Of a stretch of DNA of 64,000 bases, positions 1 through 13,100 are shown one piece after another (position 1 is the first letter of the stretch; the number at the start of each line of letters is the position of its first letter). The DNA is from Psettodes erumei (taxonomy: Eukaryota; Chordata; Actinopteri; Pleuronectiformes; Psettodidae). Under the pieces are notes generated by a model. That model saw only the letters and a list, made by a program, of their open reading frames with translations. It ran no database searches and was not told where the DNA came from. A program made the position numbers and the translations under genes. Where the stretch lies: positions 62,001 through 126,000 of the forward strand of contig JAFBJZ010000740.1 in NCBI GenBank assembly GCA_016785225.1, read 5' to 3'.

Positions 1-406
1 TTACTGTGTGACTTACAGTTTAAATGGTGGAAGAAAAGAAGAGCTCGAGCAGCTGCAAATGACTCAAGGTAACAGCGATCAACTTGTCTGCAAAGCTGTT
101 ACACAAACAACTGCTTTTCGCTGTTGCCTTGTAATAAACACAGTTCAGCTTTGGCCAAAACAGTCCATTAACCCGTTAGCCTGTCAAGTCATACAAGCGT
201 TTGTTTGCTCTGTGCGTTAGTGCTGAAAGGTAATCAGTGAGCGCAAGCACAAGAATCTCATCTACTGTAATCAGCGGTAAATTGACAGACTGCCCGCTGC
301 CTCTTGAAGACGGGGGTCGGCGGGGGTGAACCGTGAGCAATGTCAGCCATCGGCGACGGACGACGACCCAACCCGAGCGCACTCTCCTTCACGTGGCTTC
401 ACTCAC

Positions 407-3400
407 GTGGTCCTCCATGGTCACGTCTTCTCTGGCCAGGCCCAGGTTGGCTTTGGCAATACCGGGCTGGATGATCATCTCTTTTAAGAACTGGGAGTAT
501 ACATCCCTGTGGGAGACATGGCACAAACTCCAGGAATCATATTTCAGGTAAAGATGATTTTGTAGGATAATCCACTTGATATCTTTGTGCTTACGACTAA
601 GGATTTGAACATGTCCCATTGGTCTCTAGGAAACTAAAACGGACATGTTTCACAGCTTTCTGAACTTCTCACTCATCTGTAGTATTCATTAGTAGCACCA
701 CCACATTTTTACTAAAATGCCTTTCCAGCGCGCAGCTGCATGTCCCACGGGGGTCAATGTGGAGCTTCTTTCTGCTACAGTGGCGAAAAATTAACTGTGA
801 GAACAGAACTAACTTCCTCTGTTAGCTCAGCGATAAACAAGGAAAAGGGAGGGAGCATTGGCAGTCATGTTTTTTTTTTCACCTAGATTTAGCATGGGAG
901 CACACCATAATAGACAGCATCAGGCACAGTGAGTCACAGTTAAAGTGGGTGTTTGGGTTTTTTTTAAATCAGCTAACAACATTAGCTAATGTCATCAGCT
1001 ATGACAGCTGAGAGCAACCTATTTTGCTGTTGCCTAGCAAAAAGCGTTCTTAAAATGAAAACCAAGCTTCCTAAAACCTACAAGCGTCCTAAAACCTACA
1101 AGCACACAAACATGATCAGACTTCAACATGCTCCACCCACCTCTGCTTTTTGAGGAAGGACTCCCATAACGCCTGGTTGAGAGGTAGGTAGTTAAGAAGG
1201 ATCTGAAAAGAGGGTGAAACAATGTCAGTGAGTCAAATGTGCAACAGTTTGATCATATTTGTACCCTCAGACCTCATTTCTAATTGCCAGAGACACTTGC
1301 TGTTGAGGGAAAATGTAATTTTTTTCACATTGCTGGATCCACCAGCAAGGACATCATTACCAGCACATGCAGTCTGCAGTTCCAACCAACTGCACTTTCC
1401 TCCATGCTTAGTGTGTGAGGCTACGTTTTTCGGAATTGTGTAATAAAACTCGCGCAAGAATGTTTCCATTTGAAAGCTGGGATCAGGAAGATTCCCCTCA
1501 AAATAAACACACACCTCAACAACACGTTGGAATGAATCAAACTTGAAATCTTCACGGAGTGAGCTGTCGTACAGGGAGGAAGTGCACTGTACTGTAGGTT
1601 CCTGATGATGAGTCAAGTAAGTTTTGATGTAAAATGGGAATATTTAACTGTGAGGCGGCATGTGGCTACAGTGATGTTTGGTTCCTTCTGCACGCATCCT
1701 TGAGTCAGCTGGGGGGGGGCCTGTGTGGCAGATCCACCACCCTCGGTACATGAGTGTGTGATTATGTGGGTGGATAAAAGGCTCTTGTGCTTTCTCCGCT
1801 GTAGGGTTTTCACTAACATTATAAGACTGGGGTACAGCACCTAAGCTAAATAAATGGGGAAAAAAACAACATGCTGAGAGTACTCTACTGTCCTGGAAAG
1901 AAAGGATAAGACAGTAGCACAAATATTATATATGGCAAGCTTACTTTCTGGAGATTAGTGGGGGTGCACCTTACACCTTTCTTACTGGAGAGAGTACCAG
2001 CACAACTACAGTATTTTGCTGTGTTGCATTAAGAGCTGTTTGGCGCTTAAATGTTGTGAGGCTAACGAGTGTTTTAAGGCCAAGCGTTACAGCTGCTGCA
2101 GATGATGGCCTCGAAAAGAAAATGAAAAAGGAATGAGAGTGAAAGAGGAATCTGCTGGCTGCAGTGCCACAGTCAGCTGGCCAGTGGCTACAACCACAGA
2201 CAAAAAGACCTGCCAACAGCTGTTTCAGACCAGTGAGGTAGCACTGAGGCAGCTAGCGGCTATTAGCCAGGAAAAAAACAAAACAAAACACAAAGCAGTG
2301 CTCAGGTACAGACTGTTCAAGACACTCGTGGACAGAGCGCAGATGAAACCAAGTGTCTGCTTTCTCTATGGTCTGCCAAAATTTGTTTTCAGGCCTGTGA
2401 GCAAACTAAACCACATTTCACTTATTTTCGCTTCCCTTCATCTGTTTCCCCATCAGGCCGCACTTCACTCATCATCTTAACTCTGGGGGAAAAGCTCATG
2501 CATCAGGTCCAACGTGGCCCACATGGCAGGTTGCTACAACGTAGACAGGGCGACTCACCTTCCAACAAAGTGCTCGTATGCCGCCTTCAAAAGGGATTCC
2601 TGCGTTGAATAAAGCAAAGGCATGTCAGACACAGCACAACAAAATTTTAAAAAATACACTAATATCCTGAGCGCAAAAAGGAATAAAAAATACCATTGAA
2701 GCACAGCTCCCTCAGTGTCTTCAAGTTTATGGTTTCTTCACTCAAGGCTACTTTGAACTCCTGTATTCTGAAATAAAAATCACACAAGGTCAGAACCAGT
2801 GTCAATACTGTATCAGTGCTCAGTAGCAAAATATATCTTACTCAAATATTGCAAAAATGTCATTAGTCTTAACGTAACACAACAGAAAATGTTGTTCTCT
2901 GGCATTAAGTCCTGAATCTTTCGTGGCACAGAGTTAAAGGGAATAGTGTAGCATTTTGTAAATGTGATCATTTGGTTGTTTGCAGAGTGGGATAAGAATA
3001 TGGATACATGCATATCACATGCGCCTCTATTTATGAACTGTGTTTCAGACCTTCATAAGGCAAGATTAATCTATATTATGGGCCCTTTGAGTACCAGCTT
3101 TTGTAATGTGAAACTATGGTCAGCAAGAATTTATAGATGTTTTGTGAGAGCCCTGCGCTATGTTTGCTTATTTAAATGAGGCAACTGACCGTAATTCAGA
3201 AGAAATAAAGAGACACACACACACACACGAGTATGTACTCAATGATCCCTGATGACAGAGTGAAAACATGTTTATAGGAATGTCTTTAAAGAAAACCTGC
3301 TCCAGATTGCAGGTGACCTTTCACCTTTCAGTGAGACAAAGCACACAGCCAATGAAGGCTCTGAACACTTTTGTTAAAGAGAGATTACAGTTGTTTTTGT

Positions 3401-4742
3401 CGTTTTTGTTTTTGTCATTATGGGTTACTGAGTGCAATGCAGTGTAATTTGTTTGCAAAAAGCTGAGGTACTTAAATTGAACATACCTATTTCATGCTAC
3501 TTTGTATTTTGACCCCACTGCATTTCAGAAGGAAATAATGCACTTTGGGCTTCACTACATTTATGCGGTAACTGTAATTACTAATAGGATTTAAAAACAT
3601 ATCAGCTTGAATACTAAAGATTAAAGCCTGTTTGGCTCCAAAATACTGTCTATTTAGGGCCCTTGTCATGTTTATGACTTGACATCAGCTCCACTAAACA
3701 GAGGTATTCCTTCTAAACTATTCAGACTCATTTAAATATCAACAATTGAAATAAAATAAAATAAACTCATAAGATGAAACTGACTGAGATGGTTTGATGG
3801 GTTCAGGTTTTTTGTTTTGTTTTTTTTTTTTTATCAGTGTGACATATGGGTCATGGACCTGCAGCAGGTTCACATTCATTTGCTTATTGAACTTAAACCA
3901 GGCTTCGACAGATCACGGTTGAGAAACCCCCTCTTCTTTTTATTGTAAGCCAGAAGAAAACCTGCTAAGTGTGAACGTCAAACCTGTTTATCGTGGGCTC
4001 AAATGGAAGACATATTTACAGTATGAGGAGAAAAAAACAATACTTTGGGAATAAAATGAGATGTGCAGCCATTCTAGACGCTGCGCTCTAGCGATTAACA
4101 ACTGTGATCTCGTTATAGCAGCGATAAATAAGATTACATGGTAAATTTATTAACCCGCCAGTCTTCGACACTGAGCTCACGTTTTCCCAACTAAGCTAAG
4201 TAAGGCTCAGTTCTCATGCGCTAACTTAACGTCAGGACAGCAGTTCCGCTGTAAATAATTCACACAGTTTTCATCCGCGCGCTGACAGAAACAGTGTAAG
4301 CAAATACACCTAGCTGGATGGTGGCTAATTGTTAGCCAGGCTTGAGGAAGTAGGAGTGACATGTCAGCTGATGTGCTAACAGGGAGCTAGCTTTAGCTAC
4401 TTAAAACGACGAGGTTGTTGGATCCGGTGGCCTGTGAAGCACCCAGAGGCTCACGGTTCTTCGCGTTAAATATGACGTCTAAACCTGAACGTGTGCATAT
4501 TAGCATGTGCGAGGTGTATGTCTTTGCAACTCCTGCCTAACACGAAAACTTAGCTTCTGTTTGGTTAGCAGAGCTGCTGCTGCTGCTGCTGCTGCTAGCT
4601 AACGCTGTACTTAATGTCAATTTTGCGGTTCGGATGGCAGCTGCTGCAATAAACGACGCACTGCAAGTTTCTGCGTCCTGCATCCCCCTGCGAGAACAAA
4701 GACCTGGGACGCGTCTCACCTGTTTCTGTACGCAGTAGACAT
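407..4742 (-). CDS. tbc1d13: TBC1D13, N-terminal part (TBC domain RabGAP), runs off left edge
   Basis: TBC1D13 is a TBC-domain GTPase-activating protein known to act on Rab35 and to influence GLUT4 vesicle trafficking. Five coding exons are visible on the minus strand: 4720-4742, 2694-2767, 2559-2599, 1141-1202 and 407-506. They sum to 300 nt (100 codons) and all phases join cleanly. The start gives MSTAYRNRIQEFKVAL, matching the short N-terminus of the human protein. Later exons read GIPFEGGIRALCWK, ILLNYLPLNQALWESFLKKQ and FLKEMIIQPGIAKANLGLAR, the conserved N-terminal half that leads into the TBC domain. An ATG 31 bases further upstream (4773) is in a frame that hits a stop in exon 2, so the start at 4742 is preferred. 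The catalytic Arg and Gln fingers lie beyond the left edge, and bases 1-406 look like intron. Adjacent ZER1 fits the human gene order. Confidence 0.9.
507..4719 (-). other. tbc1d13: TBC1D13 introns 1-4 (between the listed exons)
   Basis: The four introns are 4719-2768, 2693-2600, 2558-1203 and 1140-507 in transcript order. They hold a short AC run at about 3213-3227, a CTG microsatellite at 4573-4597 and no further coding exon that I can support. Open frames here, such as 1233-1616 and 2133-2480, look fortuitous. Confidence 0.7.
4573..4597. repeat. CTG/CAG trinucleotide microsatellite
   Basis: About eight CTG units sit in intron 1 of TBC1D13, close to its first exon. It is read as poly-serine in one minus-strand frame, but that frame is not part of the gene model. 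Confidence 0.85.
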
Positions 4743-4870
4743 GTCTGGACAGGCGGCGATGTAGTCCTTCCACTGTCTCCAGAAGGAATGAATTAACTGT
4801 CCAGGGGGAAGTCCTCCTCTCCTTCCGTCTTCACCGCCACACTGTGGGCAGACACCACGCTGCCGCCTGC
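4743..4870 (-). promoter_or_regulatory. tbc1d13: TBC1D13 5' UTR and promoter-proximal region (approximate)
   Basis: The bases immediately upstream of the TBC1D13 start codon, with several CpGs and no TATA box that I can see, are the expected place for the 5' UTR and transcription start. The boundary is a guess. The nearby CTG run at 4573-4597 lies in intron 1. Confidence 0.4.
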
Positions 4871-7800
4871 CACTGTTTGGACCCACAGCGAATGGACTCG
4901 GTTCGTTCAGACATGATCAGTTCCGAACAATGCCGCTATGCAACGACTTGTTCCATACAACTACATATTAATGCATCGATCGCACGTGTCAGCACCTCAT
5001 CAATATCACCTGAGCAGGGTTACTGTACTGTACAGTATTATCGCCTGCCTGCTGTGTCACTGTGACTCTTTCTTCTTCCTGTTATCTGTCTACAGTATAT
5101 ATTCATATTCCTTTCAGTACTGTCACTTTTTTTGCACAGCTTTACACACGTTCAGGAAGAGACGTAAAAAAACTATATATTCAAAATAGTGCAGCTGCAC
5201 AGAATCCAATCATTCACTTTGTATCAAAGAACCAAATTGTACTGTTGTTAGATCAGATATTGGAGCTGTAGTATTTCCTGAACATATCTTCTGCCCTTTG
5301 ACAATTATGCCACAATTATAATAGTACAAATAACTATATAATACATATAGTTATATAATAACTATAGAATTAAAACTGAATATGTGAGATCACTGAGATA
5401 ATGAAGAGGCCAAACTGTGCTGCTTTTGTTTGACAAAAAAACCCCTTACAAATGGTTTTTTTTTCTCCTTATGGCTACACATGGAATTTTATTAACTTTC
5501 AAATGGCAGTTTTTTTCTCATTAAAGTGCTGCCACTGATGCCATGTTGTTTACTATCTAAAGTAAACAGAATTATACATCAAGACTTGTGTTTGAAATTT
5601 AAATTAGCTAGTGTTGTATATACAGTAATTACTGTGTTATTTCCAAATAAAAGTCCTCTCATATATGATATATACATATATATACAGTGCGCACTCAATA
5701 ATCAATGATGACAAAGTTCAAACATGTTTTTAGAGGCAAATACATATTTGCAGCATGTGTATGACAACAAAATAGAGGAATTTTACGAAAATATACCAAT
5801 TGCCCAAATGTTTGCTCTTAATTTATATCCATTTTCGAACGGGAACCCACTGACTCCAGTCATCCAAGTCTGTTTCCATTATTTTGATCCTCTCATAAAA
5901 AGATTTGGAAAAACTGTTGGGCTGCTCATGCTGGGTCCAAGGCATTGTAAAAGGTTTATTGGCATCTGAACAGCTGGTTCATTCATTTTCCCACATGGCC
6001 ATTGTCTTTCAGGATCCCTCTCTGGCAGTCAGAGGTTCTGACAACACATAATGGGAAAGATTTTATCATAGGTTCATAATATTTAGATTTTTAATAACTT
6101 GTGTTATCATGATTCTGCTGAATCTGGCCATCACAGTGTTGTTCATATAATCACAATGCAGTAAATTTACACATAAAATGAAATGCATGTAACATAAACT
6201 TCATATTATGCATTTTAAATTTTACATACAAAGGACCACACACCATTAAAACCAACCACAATGTATTCACACACATTGGACACCATGTTTAATAATGGCG
6301 CTACAGCAAATACTATGGGACTTTCAACACTCATTGTTAAAATTAACTTGGTGTAAGACAGACAATATTTACATTACTCATAAATATTTTATATATATAT
6401 GATATATGACATATTAAAAATATATTCAATGCTCGGACAGCTGTGGGACTTATCCTAAGAACCGTGTGTATGTCCCAGAAGTTTTACTGGGGAAACCTGG
6501 AGTGTATGTGTAACACCATAAGTCCTCAACCTCATTTTCAGTGAGCTCCGCTCCTGTCACCTTGTTAAAAAATGTTAATGACTAGGTACAATGATAAAGA
6601 TAAATGATGATGATGAAGATACAGCGGCTGTGCCACTTCATCCCACCTACAGCATCCCACCGTTTCCCGTTTGTTTCCAGGTGCAAAATGATAACGTGAC
6701 CATTTTTAAAATGAATAAAAACTTCAGCACTCAGGAAAAGTTCTCACAACGATTCACTCGCCATTTTCTTCATGACATAATCACGTCTTACATCCAGACA
6801 AGAGCCAAAGATCAAACCTCTATTATCGAAAATGGGAGGTTTTAACATGTCTGTGCTGTTTTCTCTGTGTTTTACAACGAACCTGTGGAGTTGGCAAAGC
6901 ATGTCATGCCATGGCAATAAATGAAAGTCAGGTTCTTACAGATTAGAAACAGTGATTCTGGGGTTGCTTGGCACATGTCAGCCAATAGCTGCTTACTTAT
7001 GAATTAATATGTTAAATTTTATTAGAAAATTTCCATACTTTTGTTTTTAAATATATGACTTGGCTGAACTGAACTTGTAGCTGAACATCTTTCTCACCGT
7101 TCTTTCAGTAGTTGAAGAAGTAACTTTTTAAAATTTTTAAAATCATGTGCATGAATATTATTTCATTTATGCTTCTTTCTCTCCTCATGAGTAAAAGAGT
7201 GGCCAGGGTTCTCCATCCAGCTTTGGATTGGATCAAAGCTTTTGTTTGATAAGATGGCAAAGCTGGATCATCATGAGCATCAGGATTATGATGTTGGTTG
7301 ATGAAAACAAACTCCTGGATGTGGACACATTATACAGGGCTTAAATCCATCCTCTCCTTGTATGTATGTTTATAGTCTTCTCTCTGTTTTCCATTATGAG
7401 GATAATGTTCATATGGAGGAATTTTAACCTTGTAGCTATGTAGGTCTTAAAGTCAAACTCATTTCCAAATTTCTTCTTCTTCTTTTTTTTGTTATTATTA
7501 TTAACTTTCCATGTAGAAAATATATGTTCAGACTTGTGTTGAGCAGATACATTTTTAGACTATAAAAACAACATTTGCATATTGACAGGTTCTGTTTCAC
7601 AGGTTTTTTTTTACTTAAGTACCTGAACTTTCTGTGTAGTAACAGAACCAGATTATCATTCGAAGCAGAGTATTTTAAAATTAACATTATTCTAAATGTG
7701 CTGTATCTGTGACACACATTTATTCACCTGCCTGTGAAATCACTTATGTATTTTGAAAAGTAAATTATATAATGAGAGTAAAATAACCCATTATCTTTTT

Positions 7801-8873
7801 AAACTGTTTGGTTTTGAGTAAAGAAAAAGCATGACAACATAAAGACAGACATTCAGTACATAATCAAACCTTCTAAAAAATCAAGTTGAGAACATAATGA
7901 GATTACTTTAAAGTTGCATGGCATTGGCTTAAGAAATCAAGGTGAAGTTACAGTTGAAAATCAGGTACTCTAGACATGTTCAAATTGCTTACAACATAAT
8001 ACAATTGTGTAATGACTGATAATATGTTTAATGTTGTTGCATGTGGATTGGTCACATTCTGATCATCTGTTTGCTCTTTTGTTTGGTTGCTCTTTTAGGT
8101 GGTGTTTCCTGGTTCACCAGAAGTATCAACATCATGCTACATTTACAAAACATATGCAATGGGTGGCGCTTGAGGTGAGGTAACAAGGGGGCTTTTCACT
8201 TTGGGAACTTGGATGTGGTCTTCAAATTTCATTGCAATGTTAGCTTTAAACAAAAAGAACATGAACTTACCTCTGTACCTTTCAACAATCTGTTCCCTTT
8301 ATTATTGACATTATGTTTTTCTGTCATTAATTTAGCCCTGCAGGTCTAATGAATGCTTTGGCCCCTTATTTAACGGTACTTGATGTGGTTCATTATTCTG
8401 GCACAGAGCAGACGTTAATACAGGCTGGCCAACACTCTCTCCCCCCCTCGACAGCTGCAGTGCCACTGCATGCCATGCTGCGGAAAATGCATAGTGATAA
8501 ATATACATGCACTGTGTGTGATGTTGCTGTCTGATGTTTCTCTTCGCACAGTGCAGTGAGTACTTTATGTCTGCTGCACGCTCTGGAGAGGACACTGACA
8601 TGGCTGGGTAAAACGGGGGGCCGCTTTGCTCCCTGGCTCCTGTTGACAGATTTTTTTAACTTCTACAAGACTATGTCCCCAAGATCAGGTCATTGATATC
8701 ATTCTTCTGTGGAGCCATTCCCAACTGGACAAGTCACCAATCTTTTGTGTAACATTTGTGTAACAAATTGACAATTTTCCCACTATAACTATGGTGCTTG
8801 TTGGGCTCCTGGTGGTCTGTAGTCATGTGGTTGTTTCCTAATTGGGCAGCAAAGAAGTAATAATACAACAACA

Positions 8874-8875
8874 AC

Positions 8876-8938
<63 letters not shown>
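8874..8938. repeat. AAT/ATT trinucleotide microsatellite
   Basis: About 21 consecutive AAT units preceded by AAC units. It produces the poly-leucine and poly-tyrosine open frames on the minus strand across 8734-9146, which are not genes. Confidence 0.95.
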
Positions 8939-8939
<1 letters not shown>

Positions 8940-9047
8940 TATGATACATTTTGTTGTACGATATATGTATTCTGTAATAATAAGAATAGGATAATAAAAT
9001 TGTACTATCAGAGAGTAAAAATAGCAGTTGGAAGGGCGAGGGATGGG

Positions 9048-9131
9048 AGCTGAAAAGGAAGAGGAAGACAGAAGTAAAAGAAGGAAAGGGAGGAGGAGGA
9101 GTAGAAGTAGAAGGAGGAGGAGGAGGAGGAG
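9048..9131. repeat. Purine-rich GGA/GAA tract upstream of ZER1
   Basis: Almost every base on the plus strand is A or G, ending in five GGA-type units just before the presumed ZER1 first exon. It may be simple sequence only, or a GAGA-like promoter-proximal element. Confidence 0.75.
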
Positions 9132-9139
9132 TCTGTTTG

Positions 9140-9238
9140 TTGACATCGGACGAAACGAAAAATCAGATGAGTGAAGACTGGTGACAATAACTCAACTTCT
9201 CGCCGTCATCGAGACTTACAGCCTTGGCGAAAGCTAAG
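9140..9238 (+). other. zer1: Probable non-coding first exon of ZER1 (5' UTR)
   Basis: A CpG-containing segment after the purine tract ends in AAG followed by GTAGAG, a usable splice donor. The acceptor just before the coding exon is the pyrimidine-rich site ending at 10134, and the start codon is at 10200. The 5' boundary is a guess. Confidence 0.5.
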
Positions 9239-10199
9239 GTAGAGCTCTGGCTGCCGAGCCATGCACTCAAACACCGCTGACCACTGTTTGTAGCCCGCAT
9301 TTCCACAAACAGCTTTTAGCTAGCGCTAGCCCCACTAGCTAAGTTAGCTAACATCATAGCAGGGAAAGTCACCGTTAGCCATTAGCTAATTTAGACGTTG
9401 AAGTACACTACTGACACCGCATCGGCAAACGAAGGCTCAGTTTAGAATAACAAGTGTCGCTGTTTGGGATATTGGGTTATTGTGAGTGAGTGGGCCAGAA
9501 GTCGTTGTCTGCTTGCCAGTAGCTATGAGACGTTAGTGTTGTTAAAGTAAATTGTTCTACAGTGTAGCTAGCTAGCTAGCTAGGTTGCTAACTAAGTAAC
9601 AGTCTGCTGTGTGACAACATTTCTATGTGAGGCTAGCTAAAAAAACTCCAAAACACTGAGCAAGCTGGGCTACTAGCTCCGGCATATCAGCTGGAGTCGT
9701 TCAGCGGGATGTTAGGACCAGAAACTAAATGCAGTTATTCACGTTGAAACAATTTGTTGCTAACACAAACAGTTATAGATATGACAGCTAACTTGGTTAA
9801 TAATGTAAAGGTCTGCAAATAAGTGGACAAAATGGAAATGCTGATTTCTGACATTAATGAATTCAAAATACAGCAGCCACGGGATGCATGTTAGAGATGA
9901 ACTTGACTGTAACTTCAGTTAACGTCTGATGCTTCACTGTATTTTGGATTGAATGTCATCTCCTCAATTGCTACATTTGCTTTATTTGTGTTTACCTTTG
10001 TCACATGGTAACCCAAAACTTCAATGTTTACCTGCAAGGAATATCAGTGACAGTTGAAAATGAGCCTGGCATTTGTGATGACATGGACTACACCTGCAAA
10101 AACAAATTTCTCCTAACCCTTGGCTTTTATTCAGTGCTTGCCTCCTAAGGTCCCTGCACTGCCCTGTCTTTGATCTGAGCCAGAGAAGAAGACGCTAAC

Positions 10200-13100
10200 A
10201 TGGCAGCCAAAGCAGGAGACAACCCTGAAAGCCTCATGACTCTGGCAACGGTGTTCTGCCTGAGGAACCTCAGGACAACCATGTGTTACCAGGGAGTCAG
10301 GGACAAACTCTGCCTGCGCTCAGACATCTTCCTTCCTAGCGAAATCTGTGACAAGCTGGTCAACACGTAAGTAATGGGATGCATCACTTTCATGTTTATC
10401 CAGTCTATTGAAGCACAGTGTGTCGCAATGTTGCAGAATCTCTGTCTGATAGGGCTCTTGATTCTCTGTGTTGTGACAGATATATGGAGTTGGTCCACAC
10501 AGACAGTAACTTTGAACCAGAGGAGAGCTTCTTCCAGCTGTTCTCAGACCCTCGAAGCACCAGACTGACCAGGGTACAGCTGAGAGAGGACTTTGTACGT
10601 GACAGAGATCTGGAGGCCATTAGAAAACAGGTGGGTTGCTGCACATTAGTCAGACTAATTTTTCAGGATAAGCCGACGACCCCTTTAGAAGAACATTTTC
10701 ATATTCCAATGCACTTCTCATCTAATAAACTTGACCTTATAAATAATGTGTCGTCATCACTTTAAAAATTAAAGGACCTTTTCATGTTTTCTTTCCTTCT
10801 GCGTTATTTTTAAATTTTGACCACCTTTATTTGAATAAGTGTGTATTTTCACAAGGCAAACCCTTGGGCTACCTCCTGAATTTGTAACGTACTTGTCAAG
10901 TCTAAAGAGCTGGGATAGATTTATGTTTGGTTCTCTTTTCCCTGTAATTACGACTCAAAGAAACGGTGTCAAGGGGCAGTTTAGAGACATCTTACTGTAG
11001 CCTCCACTTTAAATTGTGTTTGCATTGTAACACTTCAAAAAGCTAAAAGATTGGGATTTTATTTTTGCCAGGTGTCCTGCTGAATACACTGCTGTATGAA
11101 CTTATATTTTAAAGAACGTCGGTCAGGGAAGTTGATGAGTTGGCATGTATTCTTCATTTAATAGGCAATGGTGTAAGATCAAGATCTTATGATTCACTTC
11201 ATTGCCGAGAACTAACTCATATTAAAGCTGCATTGGCAATGTGCTAGTCGTCGCAGCCTGCACATGTCAGGGGTGATGGTGGGACCTTTACATGTTTCAC
11301 AGATACTGCAGCGAAGTGTCAGTTAAGTATCCGTATTTTATTCTCTGACTGTTTCCTCTGTGTGTGTTTTGCCAGGACCTGATTGAGCTCCACCTCACCT
11401 ACTGCAACAGTCTGTCCTCCCGCAGCTTGAAAACGCTGACCTGCTTCCGTGAGACCTTGGTGTCTCTTTGTCTTTTCGGCTGCAGCCACATCTTCTATAG
11501 GAAGGGCGGCGCCCCGCTCGCCTGCAACGAAGACACGGAGGACGAGGAAGAGGAGAGCCCTGCTTCTCGACAGGCGCTAGAGACAGACTTTAACTTCCAG
11601 GGGTTCAACCGCCTCAGATTGCTCAACCTAGGTGGCCTACCTGACGAGATGGACGCCGAGACCCTGCTCAGGCCCCTGAAGTCACTCACCTCGCTAGATC
11701 TGTCGAATGTACAGTTGATGGGAACAGCTTTTCTCAGCCAGTGGAGAGACAGATTGGCCTCCCTTGTCCTCTACAATGTGGACCTGTCAGAGGAGCTGGT
11801 CAGCACAGTGGTGGAGCTTGTTAATCTCAGGTAAGGTGGGGCAGGACTTTTAGTGATGAAGCATCCAAGTCCAAATGACTTGTGGAGTTGAACACATTTG
11901 TTTACTCATGAAGGAGGCTTCATCACTCCTGAACACAGTCCTAAACATCTCTGCGTTGACCAAGGGAGGTCACTGGGAGTTATGAATAGATCAGTGTGTG
12001 AAATGGAGTGACACCACAGGAGAGGAGGGCCTGCTTTATGCTTCTCCAACCTCTGCAATTATTGACCCGGCGGATGCCTCCCAGAATTTGAAATATCGCT
12101 CTCCGTGGTCTGCTGATGGTTGGCTGGTTGTTCCCCATACCTAATAATCACTTCCTTTTCCACCTTGCACAAATACATACTCGTTGTCGAAATATCAGAA
12201 AAAAGGTAGCCAGTAGAAAACAGCACATGTGCTGTGATCACTGCCAACCTGCACCTCTGTCACAGTGCACTGGTTCCTTAAGATGTCACACATAAGCTAA
12301 TGTTGTTACAACAGAACTTTTATTTATTTGTTTTTGTCATGTACAGACAAATGTATACCCATGTACATGCAGTATCTAATGTAATCTATTTGCTTTTATC
12401 GTCACGCAGCGGATCAATGGATGTAGGCATTTTTCAGAATTGGAAGACATTTTTTCAGTTCTAATGACTTTAAACTTTAAATCATAGTTGATTAAGGGAC
12501 AGGTTTAGGATATATTAAGGTTTGTTTAAAACCTTTCATGTTAATGCAGTTGACTCAACAGGCCCACAAGTCAGTAGAACAGAATGAAACGTGTCACTGC
12601 ATTCTTCAGGCATCTGGACATCTCACGGGAGAGCAGGCGAAACTCCAAGTTCAAGATGACCAGGAAAATCCTGACGGCGGTCGTACAGCGTCTGGTCAAC
12701 CTCGTGTCGCTGGACATCTCAGGTCACATCATGCTGGACAACTGCACGGTTCCACACTTCGAAGAAGCCATGGGGCGACCGAGGTGGGTGACCCCGCTGC
12801 AGACACTGGACTCGAGGGAAAGTCTTGTTTAGATGCACTTGTCAAGAAGCTGCGTTGTCCTCTCTTTCAGCATCGAGCCATGCAAGAGCAGCATCTATCC
12901 TTTCCAGGAGCTGAAGAGGCCCCTGCAGTTTCTGGGGCTGTATGACACCACCCTCTGTAATGTGACACACATCCCTGCTTATAAGGTACTGGTTATGTAA
13001 AGGGCTGGACGCTGTACAGTTTTTAGGCTGATAACATTTATTTTGGGGGCATTACAACTCAGGCAAAACAATTTTTGGATGCATGGACCAGATGCTGTTG

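Larger units (their letters stand above)
4871..9139. other. Intergenic region between TBC1D13 and ZER1
   Basis: This is AT-rich spacer between two divergently transcribed genes. I see TA-rich stretches near 5326-5365 and 6390-6430, poly-T runs and, at the ZER1 side, an AAT microsatellite and a purine-rich tract (listed separately). The open frames of 60-93 codons, including 5724-5969 and 7436-7717, show no family resemblance and no usable splice context. Confidence 0.6.

Noticed and set aside
1233..1616. 127-codon minus-strand frame in a TBC1D13 intron
   Set aside because: It falls between exons whose phases already join perfectly, and its sequence does not match TBC1D13.
4537..4773. Upstream ATG at 4773 as the TBC1D13 start
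   Set aside because: That frame reaches a stop soon after the exon 1-2 junction, while the ATG at 4742 continues through all exons and matches the known N-terminus.
5724..5969. 81-codon frame with a protein-like composition
   Set aside because: The sequence looks plausible by eye, but I recognise no family and see no flanking exons.
8734..9146. Poly-leucine and poly-tyrosine minus-strand frames
   Set aside because: They are translations of the AAT microsatellite and the purine tract, with no other coding sign.
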